Shown here: one piece after another, positions 48,142 through 57,678 of the stretch
Numbering within the stretch: position 1 is the first letter of the stretch
Layout of the letters: each line of letters starts with the position of its first letter
Translations under genes and position numbers: made by a program
Notes under the pieces: model-generated
Databases searched by the model: none
What the model saw: the letters and a program-made list of their open reading frames with translations, nothing else
What the model was told of the DNA's origin: nothing
Source of the DNA: Ogataea parapolymorpha DL-1
Taxonomy: Eukaryota > Ascomycota > Pichiomycetes > Pichiales > Pichiaceae
Direction of reading: 5' to 3'
Length of the DNA stretch: 64,000 nucleotides
Assembly (NCBI RefSeq): GCF_000187245.1
Contig: NC_027861.1
Span: 124,001-188,000 of the forward strand

Positions 48142-48570
48142 TTACAATCTTCTACCTCTTCTACCACCCTTCTTTCTGGTGGAGTCGGATGGAATAGGAG
48201 TCACATCTTCGATTCTGCCAATCTTCAATCCAGATCTGGCCAGGGCTCTGAGAGCAGATTGTCCACCTGGGCCTGGGGTTTTGCTTCTGGTACCACCGGT
48301 GGCTCTCATTTTGACGTGGACAGCAGTGATTCCGACTTCTCTGCATTTCACAGCAACGTCTTGAGCAGCCAACATGGCAGCGTATGGGGAGGACTCGTCT
48401 CTGTCGGCTTTGACTTTCATACCACCAGTAGCTCTGGCGATGGTTTCTCTTCCTGAAAGATCGGTAACGTGAACAAAGGTATCGTTGGTGGAAGCATAGA
48501 TGTGTGCAACACCAAACACTTCGCTGGAGCCTCTAGCTTGAGGGCCGAGAGTAACGTTTTCAGCAGCCAT
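48142..48570 (-). CDS. RPS14: Ribosomal protein uS11 (RPS14)
   Basis: 142 residues from ATG 48570 ([14 protein letters not shown]). It continues [33 protein letters not shown]... and ends [13 protein letters not shown], diagnostic of small-subunit protein uS11. It binds the 18S platform. Unlike the S. cerevisiae genes, no intron is needed: the N-terminus is continuous. The frame is open upstream but unconserved. A HomolD-like box CAGTCACG lies 77 bases upstream. RPS14, RPS22 and RPL39 are also adjacent in S. cerevisiae (YJL191W-YJL190C-YJL189W, from memory), there with RPS14 in the opposite orientation. Confidence 0.96.
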   Translation of the reverse strand: MAAENVTLGPQARGSSEVFGVAHIYASTNDTFVHVTDLSGRETIARATGGMKVKADRDESSPYAAMLAAQDVAVKCREVGITAVHVKMRATGGTRSKTPGPGGQSALRALARSGLKIGRIEDVTPIPSDSTRKKGGRRGRRL

Positions 48571-48911
48571 GATGATTCTATTGAGAGCTTGATATTTTTT
48601 CCACACCTAAAATTTTCATTCGCGAGGTGGTGGCAGTGTGAGAACGCAGTCACGAGTGTTAAACACACCTCACACCTGAACACTGTCTATTCAAGCGAGC
48701 CACCTCCCCGTCACTATAGCCAAGCTGAGGTTGATAATGAGATTCAGGCCCTAGAAATCGAACTTGCCACGTCTAGTGCCCCGCGCGCCCACTGTGGCAG
48801 GGTTTTTCTCGAGGCATCGCCCGCCTTGCCATTGCTACCGCTTTGCAACCATCGTAATCACATTCTACTCTTCAATATTAAATGATGACTTTATTACTCT
48901 AATATACCTGT
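48571..48911 (-). promoter_or_regulatory. RPS14 promoter region (341 nt)
   Basis: It lies between the RPS14 start and the RPS22 stop and must contain the RPS14 promoter and RPS22 terminator. The ten bases AACGCAGTCAC (48644-48654) also occur, on the matching orientation or its complement, before RPS22. The motif repeat CACACCTCACACCTG near 48663-48677 has a Rap1-like look without fitting the full consensus. No gene found. Confidence 0.55.
48647..48654 (+). promoter_or_regulatory. HomolD-like box upstream of RPS14
   Basis: CAGTCACG differs by one base from the Schizosaccharomyces HomolD box CAGTCACA, a TATA-substitute in ribosomal protein promoters. It is part of the shared string AACGCAGTCAC. 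Confidence 0.45.
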
Positions 48912-49304
48912 CTAGTAAACGAAACCAAGAATCTTACCAGAAACGTGCTTTCTCTTGGCTTCCTCGTGGTCCATGATACCAGCAGAAGTGGTCAAAATAA
49001 CGTAACCGAACTGTCTGGCTGGCAACAGGTTGTCAGTCCATCTCTCAATGTCCTTAATCTTGACGTTGAATCTTGGGGAGATGACACCACACTTGTTGAG
49101 TCTACCGTTCAATTGGACGACAATCTTTCCGGATCTGTGGTCATCGATGTATTCGAATTCTCCAATGTAACCGTGTCTTTGCATCACAGTAAGGAACTTG
49201 ATGATCACTTTAGAAGAAGGTCTGATCAAAACCTGTCTTTTACCGGTCTTCTCGGCGTTGTTGATAGCGTTAAGGGCGTCAGCCAAAACAGAGGTTCTAG
49301 TCAT
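48912..49304 (-). CDS. RPS22: Ribosomal protein uS8 (RPS22)
   Basis: 130 residues, exactly the family length, from ATG 49304 ([19 protein letters not shown]). It ends [21 protein letters not shown]...GKILGFVY, diagnostic of uS8. It binds the central domain of 18S rRNA. The frame continues upstream without conservation. It shares a 188-base divergent promoter with RPL39, a conserved neighbourhood (RPS22A-RPL39 in S. cerevisiae). No 5' intron signals are evident. Confidence 0.97.
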   Translation of the reverse strand: MTRTSVLADALNAINNAEKTGKRQVLIRPSSKVIIKFLTVMQRHGYIGEFEYIDDHRSGKIVVQLNGRLNKCGVISPRFNVKIKDIERWTDNLLPARQFGYVILTTSAGIMDHEEAKRKHVSGKILGFVY

Positions 49305-49385
49305 GGTGGTATAGTAATAGATTTGTAAATTTTTCAAATCTGAAGATTTGGTGCAAAGATGTGAAATTCTGTGTGCACAGTTTCT

Positions 49386-49393
49386 TGTGACTG
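49386..49393 (-). promoter_or_regulatory. HomolD box in the RPS22-RPL39 divergent promoter
   Basis: TGTGACTG on the + strand is CAGTCACA on the RPS22 strand, an exact HomolD box 82 bases upstream of the RPS22 ATG and 100 bases from the RPL39 ATG. It is embedded in AACGCAGTCAC, shared with RPS14. Confidence 0.55.
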
Positions 49394-49492
49394 CGTTTTT
49401 TTTCAATGTTCGGTTCGAGGAGTTCTTACTCTGAGCACCACTGCTGAACTTTTTTGCTTGAAAAAGACTTTTAATAGCTAAAACATATTAAG

Positions 49493-49724
49493 ATGCCTGT
49501 ATGTATTATTGAACTCATCATGGAGCTCTGTCAACTGCGGATGCTCTGTGCTCATCGTCATTACTAACTTTTAGTCTCACAAATCGTTCAAGACCAAGCA
49601 GAAGCTTGCTAAGGCTCAAAACCAAAACAGACCATTGCCTCAATGGATCAGACTGAGAACCAACAACAAGATCAGATGGAACGCTAAGAGAAGACACTGG
49701 AAGAGAACTAAGCTTAACATCTAA
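49493..49724 (+). CDS. RPL39: Ribosomal protein eL39 (RPL39), two exons
   Basis: Exon 1 is 49493-49498 (Met-Pro) and exon 2 is 49575-49724. The 51-residue product ([20 protein letters not shown], then [11 protein letters not shown], ends RTKLNI) has exactly the family's length and the invariant RPLPQWIR motif. It lines the peptide exit tunnel of the large subunit. The two-codon first exon matches the intron position in S. cerevisiae RPL39. Too short and too split to appear as one long frame. Confidence 0.97.
49499..49574 (+). other. 76-nt intron in RPL39
   Basis: GTATGT donor, perfect TACTAAC branch point (49562-49568) and TTTTAG acceptor seven bases after the branch adenosine. A classic yeast ribosomal-protein intron. 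Confidence 0.97.
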
Positions 49725-49914
49725 GTGGAGTTGTGTGTATGCATTAATACTGATTAGAATGATTTGAGGTGGTACTCAACTATAGCACGAGTAATAGTAG
49801 TTACAAGTTATACCAGCCAGTGCTGGATTTGAATGGTAGGGGTCTTTTATACCTTGATTGAGATTAAATGCTCCCTTTCACGCCAGAGCTGACAAGTGAG
49901 GGTCAAGATCCATC

Positions 49915-49924
49915 TATATATATG
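49915..49924 (+). promoter_or_regulatory. TATA box candidate for the C/D snoRNA
   Basis: TATATATATG, about 94 bases upstream of the snoRNA terminal stem, the usual yeast TATA-to-start distance. It suggests independent Pol II transcription rather than processing from RPL39 transcripts. Confidence 0.4.
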
Positions 49925-50008
49925 TAGACTCTAGCTAATTTTTTCTTAACTTACTTTTCTTCTCCCAACAAAAGGAAAGCGAAAGGATTTGCGTTCTTTA
50001 GTTGGGAT

Positions 50009-50110
50009 GTGCTTTCTATGATGACGAACCACCGCAATAGTCAAGCTTAGATAGTATATGAGCGTTGCGATGACTTAAAATTTTGGGTCTTCTTTCGACT
50101 GAGAAAGCAC
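50009..50110 (+). ncRNA. C/D-box snoRNA, candidate snR190 homolog
   Basis: Seen: an 8-bp perfect terminal stem (GTGCTTTC at 50009-50016 with GAAAGCAC at 50103-50110) directly flanks box C ATGATGA (50018-50024) and box D CTGA (50099-50102). An internal C'-like GCGATGA lies at 50067-50073 with a weak D'-like CTTA at 50046-50049. The 12 bases GGGTCTTCTTTC (50085-50096), just upstream of box D, are the exact complement of GAAAGAAGACCC, a universally conserved 25S segment near the peptidyl-transferase centre. In yeast snR190 pairs with that area (from memory). By the box D+5 rule the paired nucleotide is the second A of the AAA, so identity and modification need checking. It is flanked by RPL39 and YIP3. 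Confidence 0.85.
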
Positions 50111-50227
50111 AAACATAAGAGTACCATGAACGGAAACCAAACTGCCTTTACATAGTTGTAGTTTTGTCCTTCTACGTAGTGAGTGTTCGCTCGATATGCT
50201 GCTGCATTGTTTATACTATCTACCTGT

Positions 50228-50842
50228 TCAAACCGTCTCCTCAAAAACCGTTTCGATAGGTTTCTCCATCAAACTAGCATGAGACAACACCGTAACAGAG
50301 GAAGTACCAATTAGCCACATCATAGTACTAATAGGCGAGGCCAGGAACCCAAGTGGGATAGCAATGACGGCTAGCCCCGTGTAAAGTTGTGATGTAGTGA
50401 GTCTTCCCATAGGTAATTCCAAGTCCCCACCTTTCAACTTGGAGATGAAATAAATACCAAACCCAGTGAATCCTAGAACAAAAAGGAGCAATGCATTTGT
50501 GACAAGTGCGTACACCGACAGTAGAAGAATAATGGCGATGTAGTTGGCTTGGAAATAAGGCAAATTGAAACTGAGTCTCTGCTGAATTTCGCCGAAGTTC
50601 TGAGGCTTGGAAAATCTCCTATAGTCTAGGAACTCCTGTGGCGGCCTCATCGAGGAGAACTTGTTTTGAATACTAGCTATCTGTTGCTAAAAGGTTAACA
50701 AAACTGGAATCAAACACTTACCTTAACGCTCTCGACGCTCAGGTTGTCGGCAAAATTAGTGAGCTAAATCGATTAGTTTGTTGATCTCGCAGATGCTGCT
50801 ACTCACCGGCTGGTATTGAAGCTGAGACAGAAAGTTCGACAT
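50228..50842 (-). CDS. YIP3: PRA1/YIP3 Rab-acceptor family protein, three exons
   Basis: Exons on the minus strand: 50842-50807 (MSNFLSQLQYQP), 50763-50722 (LTNFADNLSVESVK) and 50686-50228 (QQIASIQNKFSSMRPPQEF...). The 178-residue product aligns over its whole length with S. cerevisiae Yip3 (176), including KPQNFGEIQQRL, ASPISTMMWLIGTSSVTVL and the end ASLMEKPIETVFEETV. Four hydrophobic segments form two hairpins. It binds prenylated Ypt/Rab GTPases in ER-Golgi membranes. In S. cerevisiae YIP3 (YNL044W) adjoins LAP2 (YNL045W); both occur here, two genes apart. Without splicing only the part from MRPPQEF would be translated. Confidence 0.92.
50687..50721 (-). other. 35-nt intron 2 of YIP3
   Basis: GTAAGT donor, GTTAAC branch point and TAG acceptor eight bases after the branch adenosine. 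Splicing joins ...VESVK to QQIAS..., matching yeast Yip3. The length is not a multiple of three. Confidence 0.85.
50764..50806 (-). other. 43-nt intron 1 of YIP3
   Basis: GTGAGT donor, ACTAAT branch point and TAG acceptor. It joins the 12-codon first exon to LTNFADNLS. The length is not a multiple of three. Confidence 0.8.
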
Positions 50843-50951
50843 GGTGTGTTGACCTGGTGTTGATGTTTAGATGTTTATACACGTAGTTGCCAAATTTAAT
50901 TTTAGCTCGGCCGGGTAGCGCGTATGTTACTCAGTCAGCGCGTAATAATGT

Positions 50952-50963
50952 GGTCACGTGACC
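50952..50963. promoter_or_regulatory. 12-bp palindrome with a CACGTG E-box
   Basis: GGTCACGTGACC is a perfect palindrome around a Cbf1-type E-box, 110 bases upstream of the YIP3 start. It overlaps the stop codon of the neighbouring gene, so it is coding on one side. Confidence 0.5.
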
Positions 50964-51973
50964 TGGATCTGAACCACTTCTCCCTGCGACGTGTGCCAGA
51001 CATCATTCAGCTTGAAGCCAGCCTCGGAACCCAATCCTATCTGGTTGCTCACAATAGGTGTCTTTGAGCCAGCGGGGCGGTAATTTTGTTGCTCCGTGGA
51101 GCACTCTAAAACTAGGGATTTCTTATTTCTGTCATAGTGCACAGCCGTTTCTGGTCGGTGTTGGTAAAGCCTTAGCTTTTTGTGGTCTAAGGAACCAACA
51201 TTCTGGTCTAAAACCAGATACCCTTGTTTTTCGCCCCATCCTAAACCCCCGACTGTAATTCTATGATAGGATTCCATGTAGTCTGGAGTTTGCGTTCCAT
51301 TATACAATTTAAAGAAGAGAGCATTCTTTGACTTCTGTACATGCTCATTTTCAATGAGATACTGGGATGCAGGAACCATGTTGATCGTTTTGATCATATT
51401 CCCCTCATGTTCTGTGACAATGTATTCTTGTGCTGGGTCTTTTTCCAAAGGTAGCTCAACCAAGCAATTGTAATAATTAAAATGGGAGGATTTAATATAT
51501 GGGAGCTGCACTCTTAGGAGAGAAAGATTCTTCCAATTGTGAGGGTTTTCGTTGTCTACGAAGAAACAAGTAGCCGGTAATGTATTCTGAAACATCGTGT
51601 GCGCCAGTGGTAACACGATATCGCATCCAGTGAGTTCCAGCTCTACCGTTCCTGATTGCGGGGTTGATTTATCTTTCGAGGGCTCAAACTTCTTGCAAGC
51701 TTGGAGGATCATTTTGTCCTCGAACCAGCACTCAGAGACAGCGTCTCTTGAGTTCAGAATGGAGTCAACACAAAAGTAGACTAGCTGCAATGAGGGGATT
51801 GACTTGTTCAGCTTGATCAAGCCATCGATCGACGCCTCAAGCTGCGATGCGGTGGATATCATGAGTAGCGAATTGTGCCCTCTAGGAGGCGAAAGAATCA
51901 CCTCAGGCGGATTTTGAACCGTCAGCGCACTGAAGCTTCTTTTGAAAGCTGATCTTATACAGCTATTAAACAT
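50954..51973 (-). CDS. Uncharacterised protein with a mitochondrial-type presequence
   Basis: 339 residues that I do not recognise. The N-terminus MFNSCIRSAFKRSFSALTVQ is basic, hydroxylated and free of acidic residues, like a mitochondrial targeting sequence. A globular body follows, with a possible small-molecule-binding look: PPRGHNSLLMISTASQLEASIDGLI, LQLVYFCVDSILNSRDAVSECWF, GCDIVLPLAHTMFQNTLPATCFF. A WGEKQGYLVLDQ block and a mixed beta C-terminus complete it. It sits between YIP3 and RPL40 with short gaps and a clean ATG, so coding status is good. Function unknown; a structural search would be the decisive test. Confidence 0.75.
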   Translation of the reverse strand: MFNSCIRSAFKRSFSALTVQNPPEVILSPPRGHNSLLMISTASQLEASIDGLIKLNKSIPSLQLVYFCVDSILNSRDAVSECWFEDKMILQACKKFEPSKDKSTPQSGTVELELTGCDIVLPLAHTMFQNTLPATCFFVDNENPHNWKNLSLLRVQLPYIKSSHFNYYNCLVELPLEKDPAQEYIVTEHEGNMIKTINMVPASQYLIENEHVQKSKNALFFKLYNGTQTPDYMESYHRITVGGLGWGEKQGYLVLDQNVGSLDHKKLRLYQHRPETAVHYDRNKKSLVLECSTEQQNYRPAGSKTPIVSNQIGLGSEAGFKLNDVWHTSQGEVVQIQVT

Positions 51974-52026
51974 TGAGAAAGTTTTTTTACTTTTGTTATT
52001 CCACTAGTATTAATGTCATATACCAA

Positions 52027-52780
<754 letters not shown>

Positions 52781-54778
52781 ATGTCTATTAGGCCGCTCGG
52801 CACGTATTGGAGGTACATAAAGCATACTATTTCTCAACGGTTTGAATCTTTTAGCACCATGTCGGCGAACTATCCTAATATCAGCCCAAAACTATGGTCC
52901 ATTATTGCACCACATGTGCCTCAATCGTCACCAGAACAAGACCCCTCAACCTTATCATCTTATCTTAAGTTCAAAGTCGAGAAGTCGATTCTGGACTTGA
53001 AGGTTAAATTCACGGACAAGATTCTCGATGGTTCTGTAACATACATCATAAAACCTCTGGTCGATACCAAAGAGTTAGTTCTGGACACTGCTCATCTCAA
53101 AATCAAAAACGTAACAATCAACGGTACCATCCAGTCTTTTGAGCTGAAACCAAGCAACGGACCTTTAGGCGTTCCTTTGTATGTTAACTACGATTTCAAA
53201 GCGGACGAGGGTTTCAAGCTGGAAATTTCTTACGAAACGACCAAAAAAGGTACCGCTTTGCAATGGCTCGAGCCACCCCAGACTGACGGCAAAAAGCTTC
53301 CATACTTGTTCTCCCAATGCGAGGCTATCCATGCCCGCTCATTCTTCCCGTGCTTTGATACTCCCTCCGTGAAAAGTCCGTTCGAATTCAATATCCAATC
53401 CTCTCTTCCGGTGTTGATGTCTGGTTTGTTGTCTAAGAAGACACCTTTGGAAAACGGAATTACCCTCTACAACTTCTACCAGCCGGTTCCAATCCCATCT
53501 TACCTGTGTTCCATCGCTTCTGGGGACCTCAAAGACGCACCAATAGGGCCACGCTCCAGAGTTTGGACGGAACCCAGCTTTTTGGAGGCCTGTCAAAACG
53601 AGTTCAAGGATGATACTGAGAATTTCATCAAGACTGCAGAAAGCCTTGTATTCGAGTATGAGTGGAAGGACTACGATGTTTTAGTGCTTCCTCAGTCGAT
53701 GCCTTTTGGTGGCATGGAACATCCTAACTGCACTTTCGCCACTCCAACCTTGATTTCTGGTGACAAAGAGAATGTCGATGTCATTGCGCACGAATTGAGC
53801 CACAGTTGGGCAGGCAATCTTGTAACCAATGGCTCCTTCGAACACTTCTGGCTCAATGAGGGATGGACTGTTTATTTGGAGCGCAGAATCCTAGAGAGAT
53901 TGCATGGAGAAAAGCATAGACATTTTAGCTCCATCATTGGATGGACTGATCTGGAAAATTCAATTGCTGCTATGGGCAGCACAGCTTCGAGATACAGCAA
54001 GTTGGTGCTCAATTTAAAGCACGGTGATGATCCAGACGATTCCTTCAGTACAGTTCCTTACGAAAAAGGCTTCAACCTTTTGTTCCACATTGAACAAACC
54101 CTTGGCAGCAAGGAAGCATTCGACCCATTCATCAAGCATTACTTCGAGAAGTTCAAGTACAAGTCATTGGATACATATCAATTTTTAGATACTCTTTACG
54201 AGTTCTATTCTGATAAGAAGGATCTACTTGATACCATTGACTGGGAGACATGGTTGTATGCTCCAGGTCTGCCTCCAAAACCAGATTTTGACACCACTCT
54301 TGCTGATGAGTGTTTTTCGCTCGCGGGAAGATGGATCAAGGTGATAAGTAACGCTCCTGATTCGTTGGAGTCCGATTTTTCGCCCTCCGACATCGAGAAC
54401 TTCACATCTAACCAGAATGGCGTATTTTTGGACAAGCTTGTTTCTTATCAGAATCAAGATGGATTTGATTGGAGCTCCAAAAATGGGCAGAAGGCAATTC
54501 GAATCATGAAAAAGAAGTACACCAAGTATGAGAATTCCAGCAACGCTGAGGTCATTTTCAGATGGTTCCGACTGTTGCTGACTGCCCAAATTCAATCTGA
54601 ATACCAAAAGCTTGCCGACTGGCTGGGTACTGTTGGTAGAATGAAATTTGTTAGACCGGGATATGTGCTACTTAACGAGGCCGACAGGGAGCTGGCCATA
54701 GCCACCTTCAAAAAATATGAGCAAAGCTACCATCCAATCTGCAAGGCCATGGTGATGAAAGATCTCGGTCTGAACTAA
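52781..54778 (+). CDS. LAP2: Leucyl aminopeptidase / epoxide hydrolase (LTA4H-type)
   Basis: 665 residues of the M1 zinc metallopeptidase family, the leukotriene-A4-hydrolase branch (yeast YNL045W/Lap2). Seen: the substrate-binding GGMEHPNCTF near residue 312 (the branch-typical GGMEN shows His for Asn), zinc motif HELSHSWAGN near 337 with the distal Glu in NEGWTVYLERRI about 20 residues on, and the C-terminal helical LTA4H domain. A basic N-terminal extension (MSIRPLGTYWRYIKHTISQR) precedes an internal ATG (52859, MSANYPN), so alternative starts could send it to mitochondria or cytosol. It converges on MCM7 with 21 bases between stops. Confidence 0.94.
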   Translation: MSIRPLGTYWRYIKHTISQRFESFSTMSANYPNISPKLWSIIAPHVPQSSPEQDPSTLSSYLKFKVEKSILDLKVKFTDKILDGSVTYIIKPLVDTKELVLDTAHLKIKNVTINGTIQSFELKPSNGPLGVPLYVNYDFKADEGFKLEISYETTKKGTALQWLEPPQTDGKKLPYLFSQCEAIHARSFFPCFDTPSVKSPFEFNIQSSLPVLMSGLLSKKTPLENGITLYNFYQPVPIPSYLCSIASGDLKDAPIGPRSRVWTEPSFLEACQNEFKDDTENFIKTAESLVFEYEWKDYDVLVLPQSMPFGGMEHPNCTFATPTLISGDKENVDVIAHELSHSWAGNLVTNGSFEHFWLNEGWTVYLERRILERLHGEKHRHFSSIIGWTDLENSIAAMGSTASRYSKLVLNLKHGDDPDDSFSTVPYEKGFNLLFHIEQTLGSKEAFDPFIKHYFEKFKYKSLDTYQFLDTLYEFYSDKKDLLDTIDWETWLYAPGLPPKPDFDTTLADECFSLAGRWIKVISNAPDSLESDFSPSDIENFTSNQNGVFLDKLVSYQNQDGFDWSSKNGQKAIRIMKKKYTKYENSSNAEVIFRWFRLLLTAQIQSEYQKLADWLGTVGRMKFVRPGYVLLNEADRELAIATFKKYEQSYHPICKAMVMKDLGLN

Positions 54779-54799
54779 ACATTTATTTTTATTGATAAA

Positions 54800-57241
54800 C
54801 TAGAACATATCGATATCTTCGTCGTCGACGTTTCCAATAACCGCAAGGTTCTCTCCGTCGTCCACCACCTGCCAAACCGAAAGCGCCTGGTAGCGGTAAA
54901 TACACTCGTTAAACAAATTCTCGGTAAAGCCTTTACCCAAACACGAATCTCTAAGCAGTGACATCGGCACCAGCTTATTGCCGTTGTTAGCAATGTAATC
55001 GTGAACCTTCTCCTTGATAAGGTTGAAAATCTTAGCTGTAGGCGTCTCCTCCAACTCGGCAGCTTCGTCTTGATACAACGACTGCTTGGCTGCATTCATA
55101 AGTCTCAAGGCCTCGTCGACATCCTGGATAACCACCTCATTACTGAATCTGACTCTGGCAAGAGCCAAAGAGAGTCTCAGCACTGCCAGCAGTGTTCTTG
55201 GAGTGGTATGGCTGAAATATTTTTTGGAGTTCTCAATCATCTTGCTTTCCTTTCTCATTTTGATGTATGCTTGGACAACGTAATCGCTAACCTCTTTAGT
55301 GACCACAGGTCTGAACCTTCTGGCCATGGAGATAAATTGTCTCATGGTGGAGGAGTCAATCGGGTTGATGCCAATTTCTGGTGGCTTGTTGTGCATGTGA
55401 ACATAAGCAACGTGCTCTGCCAGTCTCTCGTCGTCTTCTCTGCTAGGACGGTCCAAGATAAGGAATAGCACATCAAATCTCGAAAGAAGCGCGGCAGGAA
55501 GGTTGATATTCTCGTTCGGCGATAATTTCGTGTTGTATCTACCGTAAAGCGGGTTGGCGGCGGCGAGAATCGAGGCTCTGGCATTCAAAGTCGTAGTAAT
55601 TCCTGCTTTGGAAATGGAAATCGTCTGTTGTTCCATCACCTCATGGATAGCTGTTCTGTCTCCCTCCTCCATCTTATCAAATTCATCGATACAACAGATG
55701 CCATTATCGGCCAAAACCAGAGCACCACCTTCAAGAACCATTTCGTCTGTGATAGGATCTCTCATCACTGCAGCAGTCAAACCCACTCCAGAAGAACCCT
55801 TACCGGTAGTGTAGACGCCGCGGGGAGCAATGGTGGATATAGATTTCAGCAATTGGGACTTGGCCACACCCGGGTCACCCATCAGTAAAATATTGATATC
55901 ACCTCTAATTCTCATACCGTCTCCAATTTCTTTCGGCGAAGCACCCACCAAAAGCAACAGCAGAGCTTTTTTGATGTCTGTGTGGCCAAAAATCTCCGGT
56001 GCAATGGAGTTGGCTAGTCTCTCATACACGTTGCCCTGAGACGTAATTTCAAGGATTTTCTGCTCCACTTCGGGAGTGAGGCCCAAAAATTCGTATTTGC
56101 GTTTGTGCTGCTTGACAAACTGAGCTTCCAAATAGGTCTCGGTCAAAAGACCAGCTCTAAGAGCACGGAAGCCCGTGTACGGAGCAGGCAAGAATATACC
56201 AGTCACGTCCACAATGTCACCTGGGTTCATGGAACGCACCAAGTCACCATTGACATGAATCGAAAGAGTTCTTGGAATGTGTCCCACTGGCACTTGGTTG
56301 GCCAGCTCCTGAATCTTGACATCTTGGAATGCAGAGAATTTTGAGGCTCTTGTACTTGGAAACAGCTTTCCTCTGTGTTGATTACTTGTGCATCTTTCCG
56401 ATGTGCATTCTGTGAGCGGTGTGAAAGTTCTAGTGTTGACCTCTTGGAAGATTTCAAATCCACAGGTATCACAGGTGTACGCGGTCACCTGAACAGTCGG
56501 CTTGACATCGCTAACTCTGGTGACAATTCCTCTGACCGTAATTAGTTGTCCTAGATAAGAGCCCTTGACATCGCGCACAGCCAAAGCCTTGCCTCCCTTA
56601 GCAGTAACCGTGAGAGGACGGAAGTAGATGCAGTATCGTCTTGTCAGTTGAGGAGGGAAGAGATTCGGCGTTTCCACGTTTCTGAGCTCCTCCTGGTCCT
56701 CGCCCAGTTGAGTTTCAGCGAGCTCTTCACGGTGCTCGTTTTCAATTCGTGCGTTACGCAGCTTTCGCTGGTGAATGATAACGTCCAACACGTCGTCTTT
56801 GTGCGAGATATTCACTGTCGGAAGAGGCATGATCTCGTCCACCACCTGCGAGAACAGCTCGACATAATGGTATGTGTTTTTGACAATCAACTCTGCAAGA
56901 CCACGGGGCAGCGATTGAGACACATTTTGTGCGATATTTTGTGTGTCCTCGTACAGTTTGATATCGTCTAGATCGATATATAGAGTGGTGATTTCTCTAT
57001 TTGCAATTTTCTGGAGAAGGTTCATATATTTGGGACCCTGACCAATCTCACTGTCGTCAATCTGGACGTCGTCAATCTGATAATCATAGATTCCATCATC
57101 TGGATGAACGTTTGAGGTAGATTTGAAATGAAGAAAAAAGTCTTTGATCTGCGACCTAATCTCAGAATACTTGAAGTTGAGATCGATAGTAGGCAGGATC
57201 GAGTTGATCCCTGATGTCGGTCCCGGCGCAAGGGTAGCCAT
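54800..57241 (-). CDS. MCM7: Replicative helicase subunit MCM7
   Basis: 813 residues, one of the six MCM2-7 subunits. The N-terminal domain has a zinc ribbon (CDTCGF...CTSERC, about 255-290) and an OB-fold (RDVKGSYLGQLITVRGIVTRV). The AAA+ core has Walker A GDPGVAKSQLLKSI near 453, Walker B ICCIDEFDKM, sensor-1 ILAAANPLYGRYN and arginine finger LLSRFDVLF. The C-terminal winged helix ends in an acidic tail. Similarity to Cdc47/Mcm7 is high throughout, with a slightly longer N-terminus. No defects. Confidence 0.97.
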   Translation of the reverse strand: MATLAPGPTSGINSILPTIDLNFKYSEIRSQIKDFFLHFKSTSNVHPDDGIYDYQIDDVQIDDSEIGQGPKYMNLLQKIANREITTLYIDLDDIKLYEDTQNIAQNVSQSLPRGLAELIVKNTYHYVELFSQVVDEIMPLPTVNISHKDDVLDVIIHQRKLRNARIENEHREELAETQLGEDQEELRNVETPNLFPPQLTRRYCIYFRPLTVTAKGGKALAVRDVKGSYLGQLITVRGIVTRVSDVKPTVQVTAYTCDTCGFEIFQEVNTRTFTPLTECTSERCTSNQHRGKLFPSTRASKFSAFQDVKIQELANQVPVGHIPRTLSIHVNGDLVRSMNPGDIVDVTGIFLPAPYTGFRALRAGLLTETYLEAQFVKQHKRKYEFLGLTPEVEQKILEITSQGNVYERLANSIAPEIFGHTDIKKALLLLLVGASPKEIGDGMRIRGDINILLMGDPGVAKSQLLKSISTIAPRGVYTTGKGSSGVGLTAAVMRDPITDEMVLEGGALVLADNGICCIDEFDKMEEGDRTAIHEVMEQQTISISKAGITTTLNARASILAAANPLYGRYNTKLSPNENINLPAALLSRFDVLFLILDRPSREDDERLAEHVAYVHMHNKPPEIGINPIDSSTMRQFISMARRFRPVVTKEVSDYVVQAYIKMRKESKMIENSKKYFSHTTPRTLLAVLRLSLALARVRFSNEVVIQDVDEALRLMNAAKQSLYQDEAAELEETPTAKIFNLIKEKVHDYIANNGNKLVPMSLLRDSCLGKGFTENLFNECIYRYQALSVWQVVDDGENLAVIGNVDDEDIDMF

Positions 57242-57678
57242 GGTGTTAAAAGTCTAAAACAGGGAAAACAGGGATAGGGTGGAAAAAAGCTGAAGGAGAT
57301 TTGAAACTTTTAGGTTTCCTTTTTTGGAATAATTGTCTTTCGCGTCAGGCTGGCTTGTGGTCCAAAAAGTTACCCTGTCTACATGACCTAAAATGTATTG
57401 CGGGCTAGAATTCTCTGCGGGGTTACCCTCCCCTTCTGGCCGTGAAACATCATGCTCGGGCAATAACCCGCCGCGTAAGCCAATCACAGGCAGCAGCCGG
57501 TGTGCCTACCGAAAAATGTACCACCACCCTGACACCTGCTCGGTGAAAATCCCGACTCAAGAAAATTCGAGATTTCGATGCAGCAGAAGATAGTGATAGA
57601 CCATTCCTGCACATTGCAATATAAATAATTCGTCTTTTCTCCCTAACAAAACATCAACATATTCGTTCAATTTTAATT
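57242..57678. promoter_or_regulatory. Divergent MCM7/ITR1 spacer
   Basis: A 437-base spacer. It contains two GTTACCCT strings (57369, 57421) and AATAACCCG (57462), which partly fit Reb1-type or telomere-factor-like sites, plus an AT-rich start region before ITR1. I see no perfect inositol-responsive element (CATGTGAAAT) although the downstream gene is an inositol transporter. No ACGCGT (MBF-type) box was seen before MCM7. No gene. Confidence 0.45.

Noticed and set aside
49828..49850. B-box-like GGATTTGAATGG with following T run
   Set aside because: No T-arm or acceptor pairing could be formed around it; no A box upstream.
50047..50244. 65-residue minus-strand frame with one hydrophobic segment downstream of YIP3
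   Set aside because: It starts inside the last YIP3 codons and runs antisense through the C/D snoRNA; no conservation is recognisable. Treated as chance.
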